Positions 54,787 through 64,000 of a stretch of 64,000 nucleotides of DNA are shown one piece after another. Origin of the DNA: Chromatium weissei. Its GTDB lineage: Bacteria; Pseudomonadota; Gammaproteobacteria; Chromatiales; Chromatiaceae. The translations under genes were made by a program, and so were the position numbers. The DNA is taken from assembly GCF_016583765.1 (NCBI RefSeq), contig NZ_NRRR01000001.1:310001-374000 (forward strand), given 5' to 3'. Below the pieces are notes generated by a model that saw nothing but the letters and a program-made list of their open reading frames with translations, searched no databases and was not told where the DNA came from. How positions within the stretch are numbered: position 1 is the first letter of the stretch; every line of letters begins with the position of its first letter.

Positions 54787-55887
54787 TTATTCAGTAAGCG
54801 GTTCGGCATAACGCTCGGCGATGGAGCGAAATTCCTCAAACACGGCAAGAAATGCGTCAACGACATCGGGATCGAAATGCTTACCGCGTCCGGCAACGAT
54901 GATGTCGAGCGCGTCGGTAAATGGCATCGGCGGTTTGTACACTCGCGGCGAAATCAGTGCATCAAACACATCCGCCAGCGCCATCAGTCGCGCTGCAAGG
55001 GGAATGTCGCTGCCGGAACGTCCTTCGGGATAACCGCTGCCGTCCCATTTTTCATGGTGATAGTGGGCGATGTCTTTGGCCAGCACAAGAAATTCGACCA
55101 CGCGTTCCGCATCACGCTCGGCCTGTTCAATCGCATCGCTGCCGAGTTTGGCGTGTGTTTTCATCACTTCCCATTCTGCTGGCGTGAGTTTGCCGGGTTT
55201 GAGCAAAATGGAATCGGGAATGCCGACTTTACCGATGTCGTGCAACGGCGCGGATTTGGTGAGTTGGTCAATCATGCGGTCGGTGAGCAGCGTGGCGAAT
55301 TGCGGATGACGTTGCAGTTGCTGCGCCAATGCGCGCACATATCGCTGAGTTCGCCGCAGATGATTGCCTGTTTCGGGATCACGAATTTCAGCGAGATGGG
55401 CGAGTGCGTGAATACTGACATCCTGCACTACCAGATTTTCCTGCATTCGCCGCGCCAGCTCAGTTTCTAAATAAGCATTTTGATTTTTTAGCCAATCTCG
55501 TGCCTGTTTCAATTCCAACTGCGTGTGCACTCGCGCCAGCAAAATCGGCGGCACTATTGGCTTGGTGATGTAATCCACTGCGCCGACATCTAATCCGCGT
55601 AACTCAGCATCGGCACTGTCCATCGCTGTCACGAAAATCACCGGAATTTCACGGGTAAGCGGTTCATGACGCAGGCGCGTGAACACTTCATAACCGTCCA
55701 TTCCCGGCATCATCACATCGAGCAAAATTAAATCAGGCCAGGGTGGAGTGGAGGCGATGCGCAGCGCCTTTTCACCAGAGGTGGCAGCACGCACCCGATA
55801 GTTGAGCTGCAACAGTTCACTCAACACCGTGAGATTTTCCGGTGAGTCGTCAACAATCAGAATCGTCGGTAATGCTCCATCCAACAT
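54787..55887 (-). CDS. Response regulator with HD-GYP output domain (RpfG-like)
   Basis: A 366-residue protein. A receiver domain (acidic IVDDS at 11-15, phosphoacceptor D57 in LILLDVMMPGMDGYEV, Lys109 in ITKP) is joined by a helical linker to an HD-GYP domain with H216-D217 in PLHDIGKVG, then HYHHEKWDGSGYPEG. It should degrade c-di-GMP under phosphorylation control. ATG 55887 has GGAGG six bases upstream, which decides the start. No cognate kinase is adjacent. Confidence 0.93.
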   Translation of the reverse strand: MLDGALPTILIVDDSPENLTVLSELLQLNYRVRAATSGEKALRIASTPPWPDLILLDVMMPGMDGYEVFTRLRHEPLTREIPVIFVTAMDSADAELRGLDVGAVDYITKPIVPPILLARVHTQLELKQARDWLKNQNAYLETELARRMQENLVVQDVSIHALAHLAEIRDPETGNHLRRTQRYVRALAQQLQRHPQFATLLTDRMIDQLTKSAPLHDIGKVGIPDSILLKPGKLTPAEWEVMKTHAKLGSDAIEQAERDAERVVEFLVLAKDIAHYHHEKWDGSGYPEGRSGSDIPLAARLMALADVFDALISPRVYKPPMPFTDALDIIVAGRGKHFDPDVVDAFLAVFEEFRSIAERYAEPLTE

Positions 55888-56043
55888 GTGGCCTCCGGTA
55901 AATAGCGCATTCAATCTGCCGTTTTGATTGTATGCGTACTGAGAACAAGACATTTAATGACAATGTTGTCAATGACAAGCGCAATGCTGCTGCGTACATT
56001 AGTCGCTAATGTACTTAATCTTCTCAATGGATCACGCAAATAG

Positions 56044-56697
56044 ATGAAAACCCTTCTCATCATTGGCGCGGCATTGCTGGCGCTCGCAGTCACTGCAATG
56101 GCCGTGTTTGTGTTTATCGTGCAAAACGTGGAAACCCCAACTTATCAAGTCGTTACCCAAGATAACGCGTTTGAAATTCGTGAATATCCGCCGCTCGTCG
56201 TCGCCGAAGTGACGCGAGAAGGTGCACGCCAAACGGCATTACGCGCTGGATTTTCTCCGCTGGCCGGCTACATTTTTGCCAAAGAACGCACCGGCGAGCG
56301 CGTGGCGATGACGGCTCCGGTGATTCAGCAACGCGATGAATCCATTGCGATGACCGTGCCGGTGACGCAAACGCAGAACGCGGCGGGCATGTGGACGGTG
56401 CGCTTCATCATGCCGGCAAGTTATCGCCGTGACACGCTGCCCGCGCCAGCCAATGCCGAGGTGCAGTTACGCGAGCTGCCGTCACGTCAATGTGCTGTCG
56501 TGCGTTTCAGTGGTCGAGCGACGGATGAATTGATTGCGGCGCAGGAGCTGGCTTTGCGCGAGTGGATCAAAGCACGCGGTTTGAATGCGGTTGCCGCGCC
56601 GATTTATGCGTATTACAACGATCCGTGGACACCGGGCTTTTTGCGCCGTAACGAGGTGATGATTGATGTGGCGTTACCGCCGCAGGAGAATCGCTAA
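56044..56697 (+). CDS. SOUL family haem-binding protein
   Basis: A 217-residue protein with an N-terminal signal anchor (LLIIGAALLALAVTAMAVFV) and a SOUL domain: VETPTYQVVTQDNAFEIREY, then GYIFAKER, VAMTAPVIQQ, IAMTVPVTQ and FIMPASYRR. SOUL proteins bind haem or hydrophobic ligands; their bacterial role is unclear. It is coupled to the next gene through a TAATG overlap. Confidence 0.9.
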   Translation: MKTLLIIGAALLALAVTAMAVFVFIVQNVETPTYQVVTQDNAFEIREYPPLVVAEVTREGARQTALRAGFSPLAGYIFAKERTGERVAMTAPVIQQRDESIAMTVPVTQTQNAAGMWTVRFIMPASYRRDTLPAPANAEVQLRELPSRQCAVVRFSGRATDELIAAQELALREWIKARGLNAVAAPIYAYYNDPWTPGFLRRNEVMIDVALPPQENR

Positions 56698-57299
56698 TGC
56701 CTTATTCTGAAAAGCCTTTCTCAACATCGAGTGTGGAAAACCGCGAGCCGATTTTGGCGGTGATTCGACCGCTGTTTGAGCGCGTGCATCGTGTGCTCGA
56801 AATCGGCAGCGGCACGGGTCAACATGCGGTGTTTTTTGCTGCGGCAATGCCGCATCTGACGTGGCAAACCAGTGAAGTAGAAGACAATTTGCCGGGAATT
56901 CGGCTGTGGTTGGATGAAGCGGCGTTGCCCAATTTGCCGCCGCCGTTGCTGTTGGATGTCGGTGGTCATTGGCCGCATGAGGTGTTTGATGCGGTGTTTA
57001 GCGCCAATACCGCACACATCATGTCGGCAGTCGATGTTGCCATTATGTTCTGTGGAATCAGCACAGTGCTCACGCCCGGCGGCGTGTTTGCGCTGTATGG
57101 ACCATTTAATGAAGGCGGGCGTTTTACCAGTGAAAGTAATCGGCAATTTGACGCTCGGTTACGCAGTCAAGACCCGCGCATGGGGCTGCGTGATGTCGAT
57201 GATTTGCAGGCGCTCGGTCTGCAACATGGATTACGTTTGATGGCAAATCACGCGATGCCGGTGAATAACCGCACCCTGGTCTGGCAACGCGAGCGTTAA
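56697..57299 (+). CDS. DUF938 SAM-dependent methyltransferase-like protein
   Basis: A 200-residue class I methyltransferase fold of the DUF938 family. The start MPYSEKPFSTSSVENREPIL, the SAM motif VLEIGSGTGQHAVFFA, and later ALYGPFNEGGRFTSESNRQF are typical. The substrate is unknown. It overlaps the SOUL gene by one base. Confidence 0.92.
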   Translation: MPYSEKPFSTSSVENREPILAVIRPLFERVHRVLEIGSGTGQHAVFFAAAMPHLTWQTSEVEDNLPGIRLWLDEAALPNLPPPLLLDVGGHWPHEVFDAVFSANTAHIMSAVDVAIMFCGISTVLTPGGVFALYGPFNEGGRFTSESNRQFDARLRSQDPRMGLRDVDDLQALGLQHGLRLMANHAMPVNNRTLVWQRER

Positions 57300-57306
57300 T
57301 TCAATC

Positions 57307-57343
57307 AATAGGATGCGGCAATTAAAATGGGCTGCATCCTATT
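57307..57343. terminator. Inverted repeat between convergent genes
   Basis: AATAGGATGC (57307-57316) and GCATCCTATT (57334-57343) form a perfect 10-bp stem just after the DUF938 stop and 20 bases before the end of the convergent SDR gene. It lacks a long T tract. Confidence 0.55.
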
Positions 57344-57363
57344 ACATGACAATCAATGCGGTT

Positions 57364-58281
57364 TTAGAGATAGTTCAATTGCGCTGCATTAAATGGCGTG
57401 GGCGTTAAACCAAGACGCGCAAAACCATCATTTCCCGTGCAAACATTTCCTTCTAATAGCATTTGCAATTGATCGCGGGAAATTGGAAACCATGAATAGC
57501 GGTCGAATAATCCCGCCATTGTTTGAATCGCCAATGCTGGCGCGGGAACCATCCATTTTGATTTGCCTGCTGCGGTGGCGATGGTTTGCAAAATCGCTTT
57601 CCAACTGTATCGCTGCGCGCCGCACAAACTGTAAGTCTGTGATTCGGTGTGTGTTTCAGTCAGTGCCAGCGTAAATGCCGCCGCAACATCGTCAACACTG
57701 ACTGGCGCTAATTCAAAACTGCCGGCATTTAACGGCAATAAACCTTGATAAAACAACGGCGCTGGCAGCGGACTGTCGATGATGTCCTGTTTGAGCTGGG
57801 AGCAAAATTCCATTCGCCCTTGCGGATCGCCAAAAATCACCGATGGTCGAAAAATCGTCCACCGCAAACCAGATGCTTTAAGCGCCTGTTCTGCTTGGTA
57901 TTTTGTGCGTTGATATGCCGTGCCATCAGCATGAATGCCGTTGGCGCTCATCAGAATGAAACGATTGACACCCGTCGCCTGCGCGGCGGCGATGGTGTCG
58001 ACCACGCCTTGATATTGCAGCGCCTCGAAGGTGACACCCTGCGCCGGAAACTCGCGCAGAATGCCGATGAGATAAATCACGGCATCCGCACCGGTCAGAC
58101 AGTCGTGCAGTGCGGTGCGATCTGCCACTTGCCCGTAAACAAGTTCACAGGCGCTGCGCTGCGCAATTTTGTGATCGCTGCCTGCTCGCACCAGCAGCCG
58201 AGGCGTGTGTCCAGCGTCAATGAGATGACGGACGAGATGAAAACCGACAAAGCCAGTACCGCCGATGATGGCAACTTTCAT
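57364..58281 (-). CDS. Atypical SDR / NDUFA9-like NAD(P)-binding protein
   Basis: A 305-residue atypical short-chain dehydrogenase. The nucleotide motif is VAIIGGTGFVGFHLVRHLID at the N-terminus; ADAVIYLIGILREFP and the RTKYQAEQALKASGLRWTIFRPSVIFG region match the complex I NDUFA9/YbjT-like group, which often lacks the catalytic Tyr. Relatives associate with respiratory complexes or ubiquinone metabolism. The exact role is not readable. Confidence 0.85.
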   Translation of the reverse strand: MKVAIIGGTGFVGFHLVRHLIDAGHTPRLLVRAGSDHKIAQRSACELVYGQVADRTALHDCLTGADAVIYLIGILREFPAQGVTFEALQYQGVVDTIAAAQATGVNRFILMSANGIHADGTAYQRTKYQAEQALKASGLRWTIFRPSVIFGDPQGRMEFCSQLKQDIIDSPLPAPLFYQGLLPLNAGSFELAPVSVDDVAAAFTLALTETHTESQTYSLCGAQRYSWKAILQTIATAAGKSKWMVPAPALAIQTMAGLFDRYSWFPISRDQLQMLLEGNVCTGNDGFARLGLTPTPFNAAQLNYL

Positions 58282-58369
58282 GGAAATTGTTCCTGAATGG
58301 AATGCTGAACTGGAGCAAACGTGGGGATCAATGTGCGTCAGTCAATGCGAGATTGAATAGCAGAATGTT

Positions 58370-58723
58370 TCAATAGTGCGCTAGTTGTGGTGCGGCGCAG
58401 GTGGCTGGTGATGCGGTGGCAGGCAGATTTTGACGGCGAGAGCGGCGAATGTTGCGGCGAGCAGTGGTAAAGACTTCAAGGATGGCTTCGCCGGCGGTTT
58501 TGCGCGCATCGCGCACGACAACTTGACAACCGGGACTCACGCGGGCACTGAGTTCGCAACGCACGCGATGACCGTGCAGGGGATCGAATTCTTCTTGAAT
58601 GGTGATTTGCGCATCAAGCTGTTCGGTGGGAAATCGAGCAGCAAACTTTTCAGCTTCGGTTTCAATTTGACGACGGATGTTGACATCCAGTGCGAGGGTA
58701 TCCCCGCCGATCTTCATTCGCAT
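58370..58723 (-). CDS. HPF/RaiA-like ribosome-associated protein
   Basis: A 117-residue protein resembling the short HPF/RaiA (S30AE) family: IETEAEKFAARFP, then ITIQEEFDPLHGHRVRCELS, VVVRDARKTAGEAI and a basic ARRNIRRSRRQN. Such proteins bind the 30S subunit during stress. Two in-frame ATGs (58723, 58717) are close together. The last 20 residues are unlike the family and look random. Confidence 0.7.
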   Translation of the reverse strand: MRMKIGGDTLALDVNIRRQIETEAEKFAARFPTEQLDAQITIQEEFDPLHGHRVRCELSARVSPGCQVVVRDARKTAGEAILEVFTTARRNIRRSRRQNLPATASPATCAAPQLAHY

Positions 58724-58941
58724 ACGTGAAATTCTCTATAGGTTCGGTGCGCCAAATTTCACTTTTTAATGAAAAAAAGCCGTGAAATTGCGACCGAATA
58801 AAACTGAGTGATTGAAATGGAAAGTTGTGATTAGCGATGAATGTATCGCTGGAGGTGTGTGCTGATCTCGAGTCAAACACGGCGTGAATCATGGTGAGGC
58901 AGCGTGGGAAAAGCAAGTCAGGAATCCGTGTCAACTCGCAC

Positions 58942-59496
58942 TTATTCAAATAATTCGTTGAATGCACGGGCAAATTTCTTATACGCAGTCCAGCCATCAC
59001 GATCCATCACCTGATCAATGACCCAGCGATTTTCCGGCGCAACACCCATCAGCGTTTGAATTTCAAAGCCAAGGTGACGCAGCAGCGCGTAGCTCGGTCC
59101 CGTGTCATCCCATTGAAATGCGGCATATTCATCGGAGCGCAGATTGAGACGAGTGATAAATGGCGTGCCGTAATCGCCCGCACCGAGTAAATCCGCACTG
59201 TTGTCTTGAACGTGTTCAACCAGCTTTTTTGCTAACGCAGTCATCAACGTGCGGCGGTCGTCATCGGACAGCCGTTGATGTGCCAGCCGGTCGGCAGTCT
59301 GCAGTAAAAACACCAGATATTCCTGAATGACCAACAGGCGCTGCGTATCACTGGCGTAAATAAATCGCTCGCAATGCAGATTGATCGCCTGATCGAGCGC
59401 CAGCCGCCACGCGATAAACGCGAGTGCGCTGGCAATTTCTGGCAGCGACCGTTCTCGCACTTCGTTTTGCCAATGACTTTTGATTCGCAACGCCAT
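58942..59496 (-). CDS. Conserved hypothetical protein downstream of gltA
   Basis: A 184-residue soluble, mostly helical protein. Segments such as VQDNSADLLGAGDYGTPFIT and WDDTGPSYALLRHLGFEIQT look conserved in character, but I cannot name a domain. It starts 28 bases after the citrate synthase stop on the same strand, so it is likely the third gene of the aldolase-gltA unit. Confidence 0.65.
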   Translation of the reverse strand: MALRIKSHWQNEVRERSLPEIASALAFIAWRLALDQAINLHCERFIYASDTQRLLVIQEYLVFLLQTADRLAHQRLSDDDRRTLMTALAKKLVEHVQDNSADLLGAGDYGTPFITRLNLRSDEYAAFQWDDTGPSYALLRHLGFEIQTLMGVAPENRWVIDQVMDRDGWTAYKKFARAFNELFE

Positions 59497-59524
59497 GATG
59501 AATATCTATTCCAATTTGCTGTGA

Positions 59525-60811
59525 TTAACGCGCATCTCGTGGCACATGCTCGGTGAAGCCGAGACCGGTGTAGATTTGCCGTGGACGTGCGATTTTGTTG
59601 CCGGTGGTGCACGACTGTTCCCACCAATGCGCAATCCAACCCGGCAGCCGTCCGATGGAAAACATCACGGTAAACATGTTGGTCGGAATGCCCACTGCTC
59701 GCATGATGATTCCGCTATAAAAATCAACATTGGGATACAACTGGCGGTCGATGAAATACGAGTCTTTCAATGCGATTTCTTCGAGTTTGCGGGCGATGTC
59801 GAGCAGCGGATCTTGCACACCGAGCGTCGTCAACAGGCGATCTGCAACGCTGGCAAGCATCTTGGCGCGAGGATCGAAATTTTTGTACACCCGATGCCCA
59901 AAACCCATCAGCCGTACTTTGCTGTCCTTGTCTTTTGCCATGCGCACGTAATCTTCCGGGCTGATATGTCCGCGGTGAATGCGATCAAGCATTTCCAATA
60001 CCGCAACATTTGCTCCGCCGTGCAACGATCCCCACAGCGCACACACGCCCGCCGCGCAGGACGCAAATAAATTCGCCTGACTGGAACCGACCATGCGCAC
60101 CGTGGAAGTCGAGCAGTTCTGCTCGTGATCGGCATGAAGCAGCAGCACGAGATTGATCGCATCGCGCACCACCGGTTCACAAAAATGCTCGGCATAAGGC
60201 TGTGAAAACATCATGTGCAAAAAGTTGGGCACATAACGCAATGCCGGATCAGGATAAATATAGGGTTGACCAATAGAATGTCGATACGCATAAGCCGCAA
60301 TGGTGCGCACCTTACTAATTAAACCAGCGGCAGCAATACGAAAATGATCCTCATTTTCCAATTCAAAGAATTCAGGATGAAAACAAGACAGCGCGTTAAT
60401 CATGGCAGAAAGAATTGCCATTGGCGGTGCAGTGCGTGGAAAACCCTCGAAATGATGTTTCATGCTCTCATCGAGGTTAGCGCAGAGCGTTAAGTCTTTT
60501 GAAAAAGTCTGATATTCCGCATCATTGGGCAAATGACCAAAGATCAATAACCACGCCACTTCAACAAAATTGGGAGCCTGTTCAAACTGCTCGATGGGAA
60601 TACCGCGATAACGCAGAATGCCTTTTTCACCGTCAATGAACGTAATTGCACTCTGACAACTGCCGGTATTGCCATAACCCGGATCAAGCGTGATATAACC
60701 CGTGCGCGCTCGCAAATCCTGAATATCAATAGCGCGTTCGCCTTCAGAGCCTTCACAAATAGGAAATTGATAGGTTTTATTGTCAATAATCAGCGTTGCT
60801 GAATCTGTCAT
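59525..60811 (-). CDS. gltA: Citrate synthase, type I
   Basis: A 428-residue hexameric-type citrate synthase, the entry step of the TCA cycle. Motifs are GILRYRGIPIEQF, LLLHADHEQNCSTSTVRMVG (catalytic His), GALWGSLHGGANVAVLEML-like around LWGSLHGGANVAV, and GFGHRVYKNFDPRAKML with the catalytic Asp region later. It follows the HMGL-like gene by only three bases. Confidence 0.97.
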   Translation of the reverse strand: MTDSATLIIDNKTYQFPICEGSEGERAIDIQDLRARTGYITLDPGYGNTGSCQSAITFIDGEKGILRYRGIPIEQFEQAPNFVEVAWLLIFGHLPNDAEYQTFSKDLTLCANLDESMKHHFEGFPRTAPPMAILSAMINALSCFHPEFFELENEDHFRIAAAGLISKVRTIAAYAYRHSIGQPYIYPDPALRYVPNFLHMMFSQPYAEHFCEPVVRDAINLVLLLHADHEQNCSTSTVRMVGSSQANLFASCAAGVCALWGSLHGGANVAVLEMLDRIHRGHISPEDYVRMAKDKDSKVRLMGFGHRVYKNFDPRAKMLASVADRLLTTLGVQDPLLDIARKLEEIALKDSYFIDRQLYPNVDFYSGIIMRAVGIPTNMFTVMFSIGRLPGWIAHWWEQSCTTGNKIARPRQIYTGLGFTEHVPRDAR

Positions 60812-60814
60812 CGC

Positions 60815-61798
60815 TCAAACCTCCGAAACCACTTTATCGTAAAAACTCAAGAAATCATCGGGTGTTGCGCCTTCACGCCATTCAATGGCACTGCGTGGAT
60901 GCTGATTCAATTGACCAGTAATGTGATAAGGAATTGATGGACCCCAATCGAGTTCTTTGCGCAGCGGCAATAGATGATTTTGAATCATCTCAATCACTGG
61001 TCGTAAATTGAATTTGGGATTGCGCAAAAAGCCGAGCAGAATTTCAGTATTGCAATTGCCCGCGCCGCGTCCAAAACCGTATAGCGTGGAATCAACGCGA
61101 TTGCAGCCGAGAATAATGGCTTCAATCGTATTCGCAAAGGCTAATTGCAAATTGTTGTGTGCATGAATACCGATTTCTTTACCGGTGCCAGCCAGTGCTT
61201 CTGAATACTTATGATAAAGTCGGTCGACCTGTTCTCGATAGAGATAGCCGAAGCTGTCCACGATGACCATTGTGCTGGCTGATGTTGGTGCAATGGCTTC
61301 TAATACGGTGTCAATTTCTTCTTCAGTAATGCTGGAAACTGCCATTAAATTAGAGGTTGCTTCATAACCTAATTCAGTGGCGTGTTGAATCATTTCTACT
61401 GCTTCGGAGACTTGATGTGCATAATAGGCAACGCGAATTGTGGATAACACGCTATCGGCTGCGGGAATGAATTGCGTTTGCCAATCGCTTTTACCGGCAT
61501 CTGCCATGACGGCTAATTTCAATCCGGTTTTGACGGCATCGTGGTCGCCAACGACGCGCCGAATATCGTCTTCATCGCAATGACGCCACGCGCCGAATTT
61601 GTCTTTTGGAAAGACACGCGGTGAGTTTTTGTAGCCAATTTCCATGTAGTCGATGCCGGCTGCCACGCAGGTGCAATACGCGGCTTGCACAAAGTGATCG
61701 CTGAATTGGTGAGCGTTGACTAGCCCGCCATCGCGGATGGTGCAATCGAGCACCTTGAGTTCAGGGCGAAAGGTAATCCAAGGAGCTTTATCGGACAT
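60815..61798 (-). CDS. HMGL/DRE-TIM aldolase-superfamily protein
   Basis: A 327-residue DRE-TIM metallolyase barrel. The metal and catalytic motif is LDCTIRDGGLVN near residue 14, with GIDYMEIGYKN, VIVDSFGYLY, and the HxHN metal site EIGIHAHNNLQLAFANTIEA. It resembles the aldolase halves of 4-hydroxy-2-oxovalerate aldolase or isopropylmalate/citramalate synthases, but lacks the regulatory domain of the latter. ATG 61798 was chosen, preceded by GAGAG; ATG 61834 is possible. Cotranscription with citrate synthase suggests a role around acetyl-CoA or oxaloacetate chemistry; this is inference. Confidence 0.82.
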   Translation of the reverse strand: MSDKAPWITFRPELKVLDCTIRDGGLVNAHQFSDHFVQAAYCTCVAAGIDYMEIGYKNSPRVFPKDKFGAWRHCDEDDIRRVVGDHDAVKTGLKLAVMADAGKSDWQTQFIPAADSVLSTIRVAYYAHQVSEAVEMIQHATELGYEATSNLMAVSSITEEEIDTVLEAIAPTSASTMVIVDSFGYLYREQVDRLYHKYSEALAGTGKEIGIHAHNNLQLAFANTIEAIILGCNRVDSTLYGFGRGAGNCNTEILLGFLRNPKFNLRPVIEMIQNHLLPLRKELDWGPSIPYHITGQLNQHPRSAIEWREGATPDDFLSFYDKVVSEV

Positions 61799-61979
61799 GG
61801 CGCGGTTCTCTCGGTCAATGGCGTGTGTCGTCATTTTGACCGTAAGGCGCAGTCTGAGCAAACACGCCGCAATCGGTCGCTAAACAGCGTGGTTGCCAGC
61901 GTAAGTCACTATAATAACGCCCGTTCGTGCTGGTTAATTCGTTAACGCTTTTTATTTCATAGACTTAAGAGGAATCACC

Positions 61980-62834
61980 ATGCGTATTCATGTTCACCCA
62001 ATTGCCCATTCATTCGCGTTGTCGCGGAGATTGCGCCTGACCTTTGCGGCGCTGCTCGCCAGCGTGATGAGTTTGCCGGTCGCATTTGCCGATGAAACTG
62101 GCGTGTATTTTGAGACCGTCAATCGTGGGACTGGCATGACGGGTGAAGCGCCGCAAGACGAATTGAGTAAAACCTATGTAGCGAACGGCAAGATGAAGGT
62201 GACCAGCTCTGATCCGCAGGGCACGGACATGATTATTGATCCGGCATCCGGCAACATGACTTTTCTTAATCATGCAGCCAAACAGTATTACCAAATCAAC
62301 ATTCAGCAGGTGAAAGCCAGCATGACGCAGCCCGGCATGGAGCAAATGCGGGCAATGGTTGCAGATACGAAAATCACGGTTACTGAGACTAACGAAACTA
62401 AAAAGATCGGTGAGTGGGACTGTAAAAAATATCTCGTCAACAAGACCGGCATGATGAAGATTGAACAGGAAGTGTGGGCAACTGAGGCGGTGGACATTGA
62501 TGTCAGTCGTTTCACCGACATGATGAGTCTGTCTGGACCTGATGGCTTGCTGGCAGGTACGCCGGAAGGCAAGGCGCAGCAGGATGAAATGGCGAAAATC
62601 AAAGGCTATCCCATTCTGACGAAAACCAAGATGCAGATGATGGGAACCGAGATGGAGACTGAAAGCGAAGTCAAGGTCATTCGGAAAGAGGCGATTCCCG
62701 CAACGGCATTCGACATTCCAGCCGATTATACCGAGAAGCAAATGGAACCCGATTCAGCAGCCACCGATGCAGAAGCAGCGCCAGAAGGTGATGCAGCAAA
62801 CGGTGAAATGCCAGAAGGTGATGAAAATCAATGA
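61980..62834 (+). CDS. DUF4412 periplasmic protein
   Basis: A 284-residue exported protein with a signal peptide ([20 protein letters not shown] then DE) and a DUF4412-like region: [52 protein letters not shown]. The Met-rich and acidic C-terminal tail ([17 protein letters not shown]) is low complexity. AGAGGA precedes ATG 61980. Its stop overlaps the ridA start by ATGA. Function unknown. Confidence 0.8.
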   Translation: MRIHVHPIAHSFALSRRLRLTFAALLASVMSLPVAFADETGVYFETVNRGTGMTGEAPQDELSKTYVANGKMKVTSSDPQGTDMIIDPASGNMTFLNHAAKQYYQINIQQVKASMTQPGMEQMRAMVADTKITVTETNETKKIGEWDCKKYLVNKTGMMKIEQEVWATEAVDIDVSRFTDMMSLSGPDGLLAGTPEGKAQQDEMAKIKGYPILTKTKMQMMGTEMETESEVKVIRKEAIPATAFDIPADYTEKQMEPDSAATDAEAAPEGDAANGEMPEGDENQ

Positions 62835-63217
62835 GTAGGCAATCGATTCACAGCGATTTGGCTCCGCAAGCCATCGGAACCTATTCGCAGGCCGTGCGCA
62901 CGGGTGCAACGGTGTATCTCTCTGGGCAGATTCCGCTCGTGCCTGCCACGATGGAATTGCTTGACGGTGACATGACCGCGCAGATTCGACAGGTGTTTGA
63001 GAATCTGCAAGCAGTGGCTCATGCGGCCGGTGGTTCACTCGCTGATGTGGTGAAACTCAATGTTTTTCTAACGGATTTGAGTCACTTTCCGCTGGTCAAT
63101 CAGGAAATGAGCAATCACTTCTCCGCACCCTATCCAGCGCGAGCAGTGATTGGTGTGGCGGCACTGCCACGCGGCGCGGCGGTGGAAATGGATGCCGTGC
63201 TGGTTTTGAGCGATTAA
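62831..63217 (+). CDS. ridA: RidA family enamine/imine deaminase
   Basis: A 128-residue YjgF/YER057c/UK114 protein that hydrolyses reactive 2-aminoacrylate-type enamines. Motifs include [33 protein letters not shown], then [20 protein letters not shown] and the C-terminal [20 protein letters not shown] with the catalytic Arg. The length fits a trimeric RidA. Confidence 0.95.
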   Translation: MSRQSIHSDLAPQAIGTYSQAVRTGATVYLSGQIPLVPATMELLDGDMTAQIRQVFENLQAVAHAAGGSLADVVKLNVFLTDLSHFPLVNQEMSNHFSAPYPARAVIGVAALPRGAAVEMDAVLVLSD

Positions 63218-63292
63218 ATTCCGCTCGCGCAGAAAATAACAAAAAGTGCAGTAATATCGCGTGAAACGATTTACTGCATTGAATGTTTCACC

Positions 63293-64000
63293 ATGCGCCA
63301 ATTGCTCTTTCTCGCTGCCATTCTGTATTTTCTTTTCATCGCTGGTTGCAGCTCGCAGCCACCGAAAGAGGAGTCGCTGCCGTCCGATGTGACGGTTAGC
63401 GGCGACTTCGCCCACGCCGCTGGAGTCGATCAATTCATTCGGCGCATGTATAAAAATTACGGTTTTCGTCCTGCCGAAACTGCTGCAATTCTTTCTCGCG
63501 CCAAGCGCCAGCAATCGATCATCAATTTGATGAATCATCAGGCTCCGAAAAAAAGCGGTCTTCCCAACGGCGCATGGACACGTTATCGCGCCAAATTTCT
63601 CACTGATGACACCATTCGCAAGGGCGTAGCATTTTGGCAACAAAACGCTTCGGCGCTCGCTCGTGCGGAATCGCGTTATCGCGTTCCAGCGGAATACGTC
63701 GTTGCCATCATCGGCGTGGAAACGCATTTTGGCGGCTTCGTCGGCAAAACCCGCATTCTCGACGCGCTCGCCACGCTGTCCTTCGCATATCCGCGCCGCG
63801 CTGCCTATTTCACCGATGAATTGGCGGATTTTCTCGTGATGACGCGCAACGAGCGCGTTGATCCACAGCAGCCGCGAGGCTCTTTTGCTGGCGCGATGGG
63901 ACTCGGTCAATTCATGCCATCCAGTTTTCACCGCTACGCCGTTGATTTCAGTGGCGACGGTCATCGTGATTTGTGGAATTCAGCCGACGCAATCGGCAGC
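63293..64000 (+). CDS. mltB: Lytic murein transglycosylase B, 3' partial
   Basis: The gene runs off the right edge with 236 codons visible. The N-terminus is a lipoprotein signal with lipobox FIAGC (lipid-bearing Cys19). The catalytic domain follows: VDQFIRRMYKNYGF near residue 45, catalytic Glu143 in VVAIIGVETHFGG, ALATLSFAYPRRAAYF and the substrate loop GSFAGAMGLGQFMPSSFHRY. MltB is an outer-membrane lipoprotein that cleaves peptidoglycan to anhydromuropeptides. ATG 63293 is the only start giving the lipobox. It follows ridA by 75 bases. Confidence 0.95.
   Translation, partial: MRQLLFLAAILYFLFIAGCSSQPPKEESLPSDVTVSGDFAHAAGVDQFIRRMYKNYGFRPAETAAILSRAKRQQSIINLMNHQAPKKSGLPNGAWTRYRAKFLTDDTIRKGVAFWQQNASALARAESRYRVPAEYVVAIIGVETHFGGFVGKTRILDALATLSFAYPRRAAYFTDELADFLVMTRNERVDPQQPRGSFAGAMGLGQFMPSSFHRYAVDFSGDGHRDLWNSADAIGS

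Noticed and set aside
63068..63964. Minus-strand reading frame of 298 codons near the right edge
   Set aside because: It lies antisense to ridA and to the start of mltB, both of which have clear catalytic motifs; its own translation resembles nothing.

Overview
The window reads as chromosomal DNA of a gammaproteobacterium. The evidence is gene content: ModE with two Mop/TOBE repeats, a DamX-like AAA/SPOR protein, TtcA, a GcvR-type ACT protein, BepA, DedA, a three-gene pntAA-pntAB-pntB transhydrogenase, MltB, and trxB next to aat. Base composition is intermediate by eye. The stretch from about 44 to 53 kb, and the surface-protein gene near 23-25 kb, look more AT-rich than the rest. I found no rRNA, tRNA or CRISPR array.

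Layout. 0-3 kb holds the end of a hydrogenase-4/complex-I-like membrane module (hyfC-hyfE-hyfF), whose N-terminal part lies off the left edge. 3-4.7 kb is trxB and aat. 4.7-10.5 kb is one tightly packed leftward run: amino acid permease, dedA, bepA, FixJ-type regulator, DUF190, dsbB and modE, mostly joined by stop/start overlaps. 10.6-16.3 kb carries a DamX-like protein, a chemoreceptor with a CxxCH haem motif, and a lipoyl-domain dihydrolipoyl dehydrogenase. 16.4-22.7 kb has a WbpM/CapD-type sugar dehydratase, gcvR-like, and a queF-panE-oxidoreductase-phosphoesterase-ttcA run. 22.7-30.2 kb has a secreted DUF1566/repeat/CARDB protein, purB, an OmpA-like protein, an unusual alpha/beta hydrolase and an Ala/Pro-rich anchored protein.

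The middle holds two of the most notable items. The ppsA gene (30.4-34.0 kb) is interrupted by a full LAGLIDADG intein placed exactly before the catalytic Cys-His. Facing it is an orphan Csx2/DxTHG-type CARF-HEPN protein (34.0-35.3 kb) with no cas genes or array in view. The pnt operon, a decayed DUF2499/DUF3593 locus, comF, bioB, an HD-GYP protein and hisD-hisC follow.

44.3-52.9 kb is an accessory island. It contains a giant secreted-type protein built almost entirely of octapeptide repeats, an RTX protein, a C-terminal remnant of a second giant protein, a dead IS630-type transposase, a VapBC pair with a broken toxin, two tiny unknown genes, an XRE regulator and a DUF1902 protein. 53-64 kb returns to core functions: CoA-disulfide-reductase/rhodanese fusion, response regulator-HD-GYP, SOUL and DUF938 proteins, an SDR protein, an HPF-like protein, citrate synthase co-transcribed with an HMGL-like aldolase, DUF4412, RidA, and the start of mltB, which runs off the right edge.

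Function calls rest on motifs and remembered family features only; no database search was possible.
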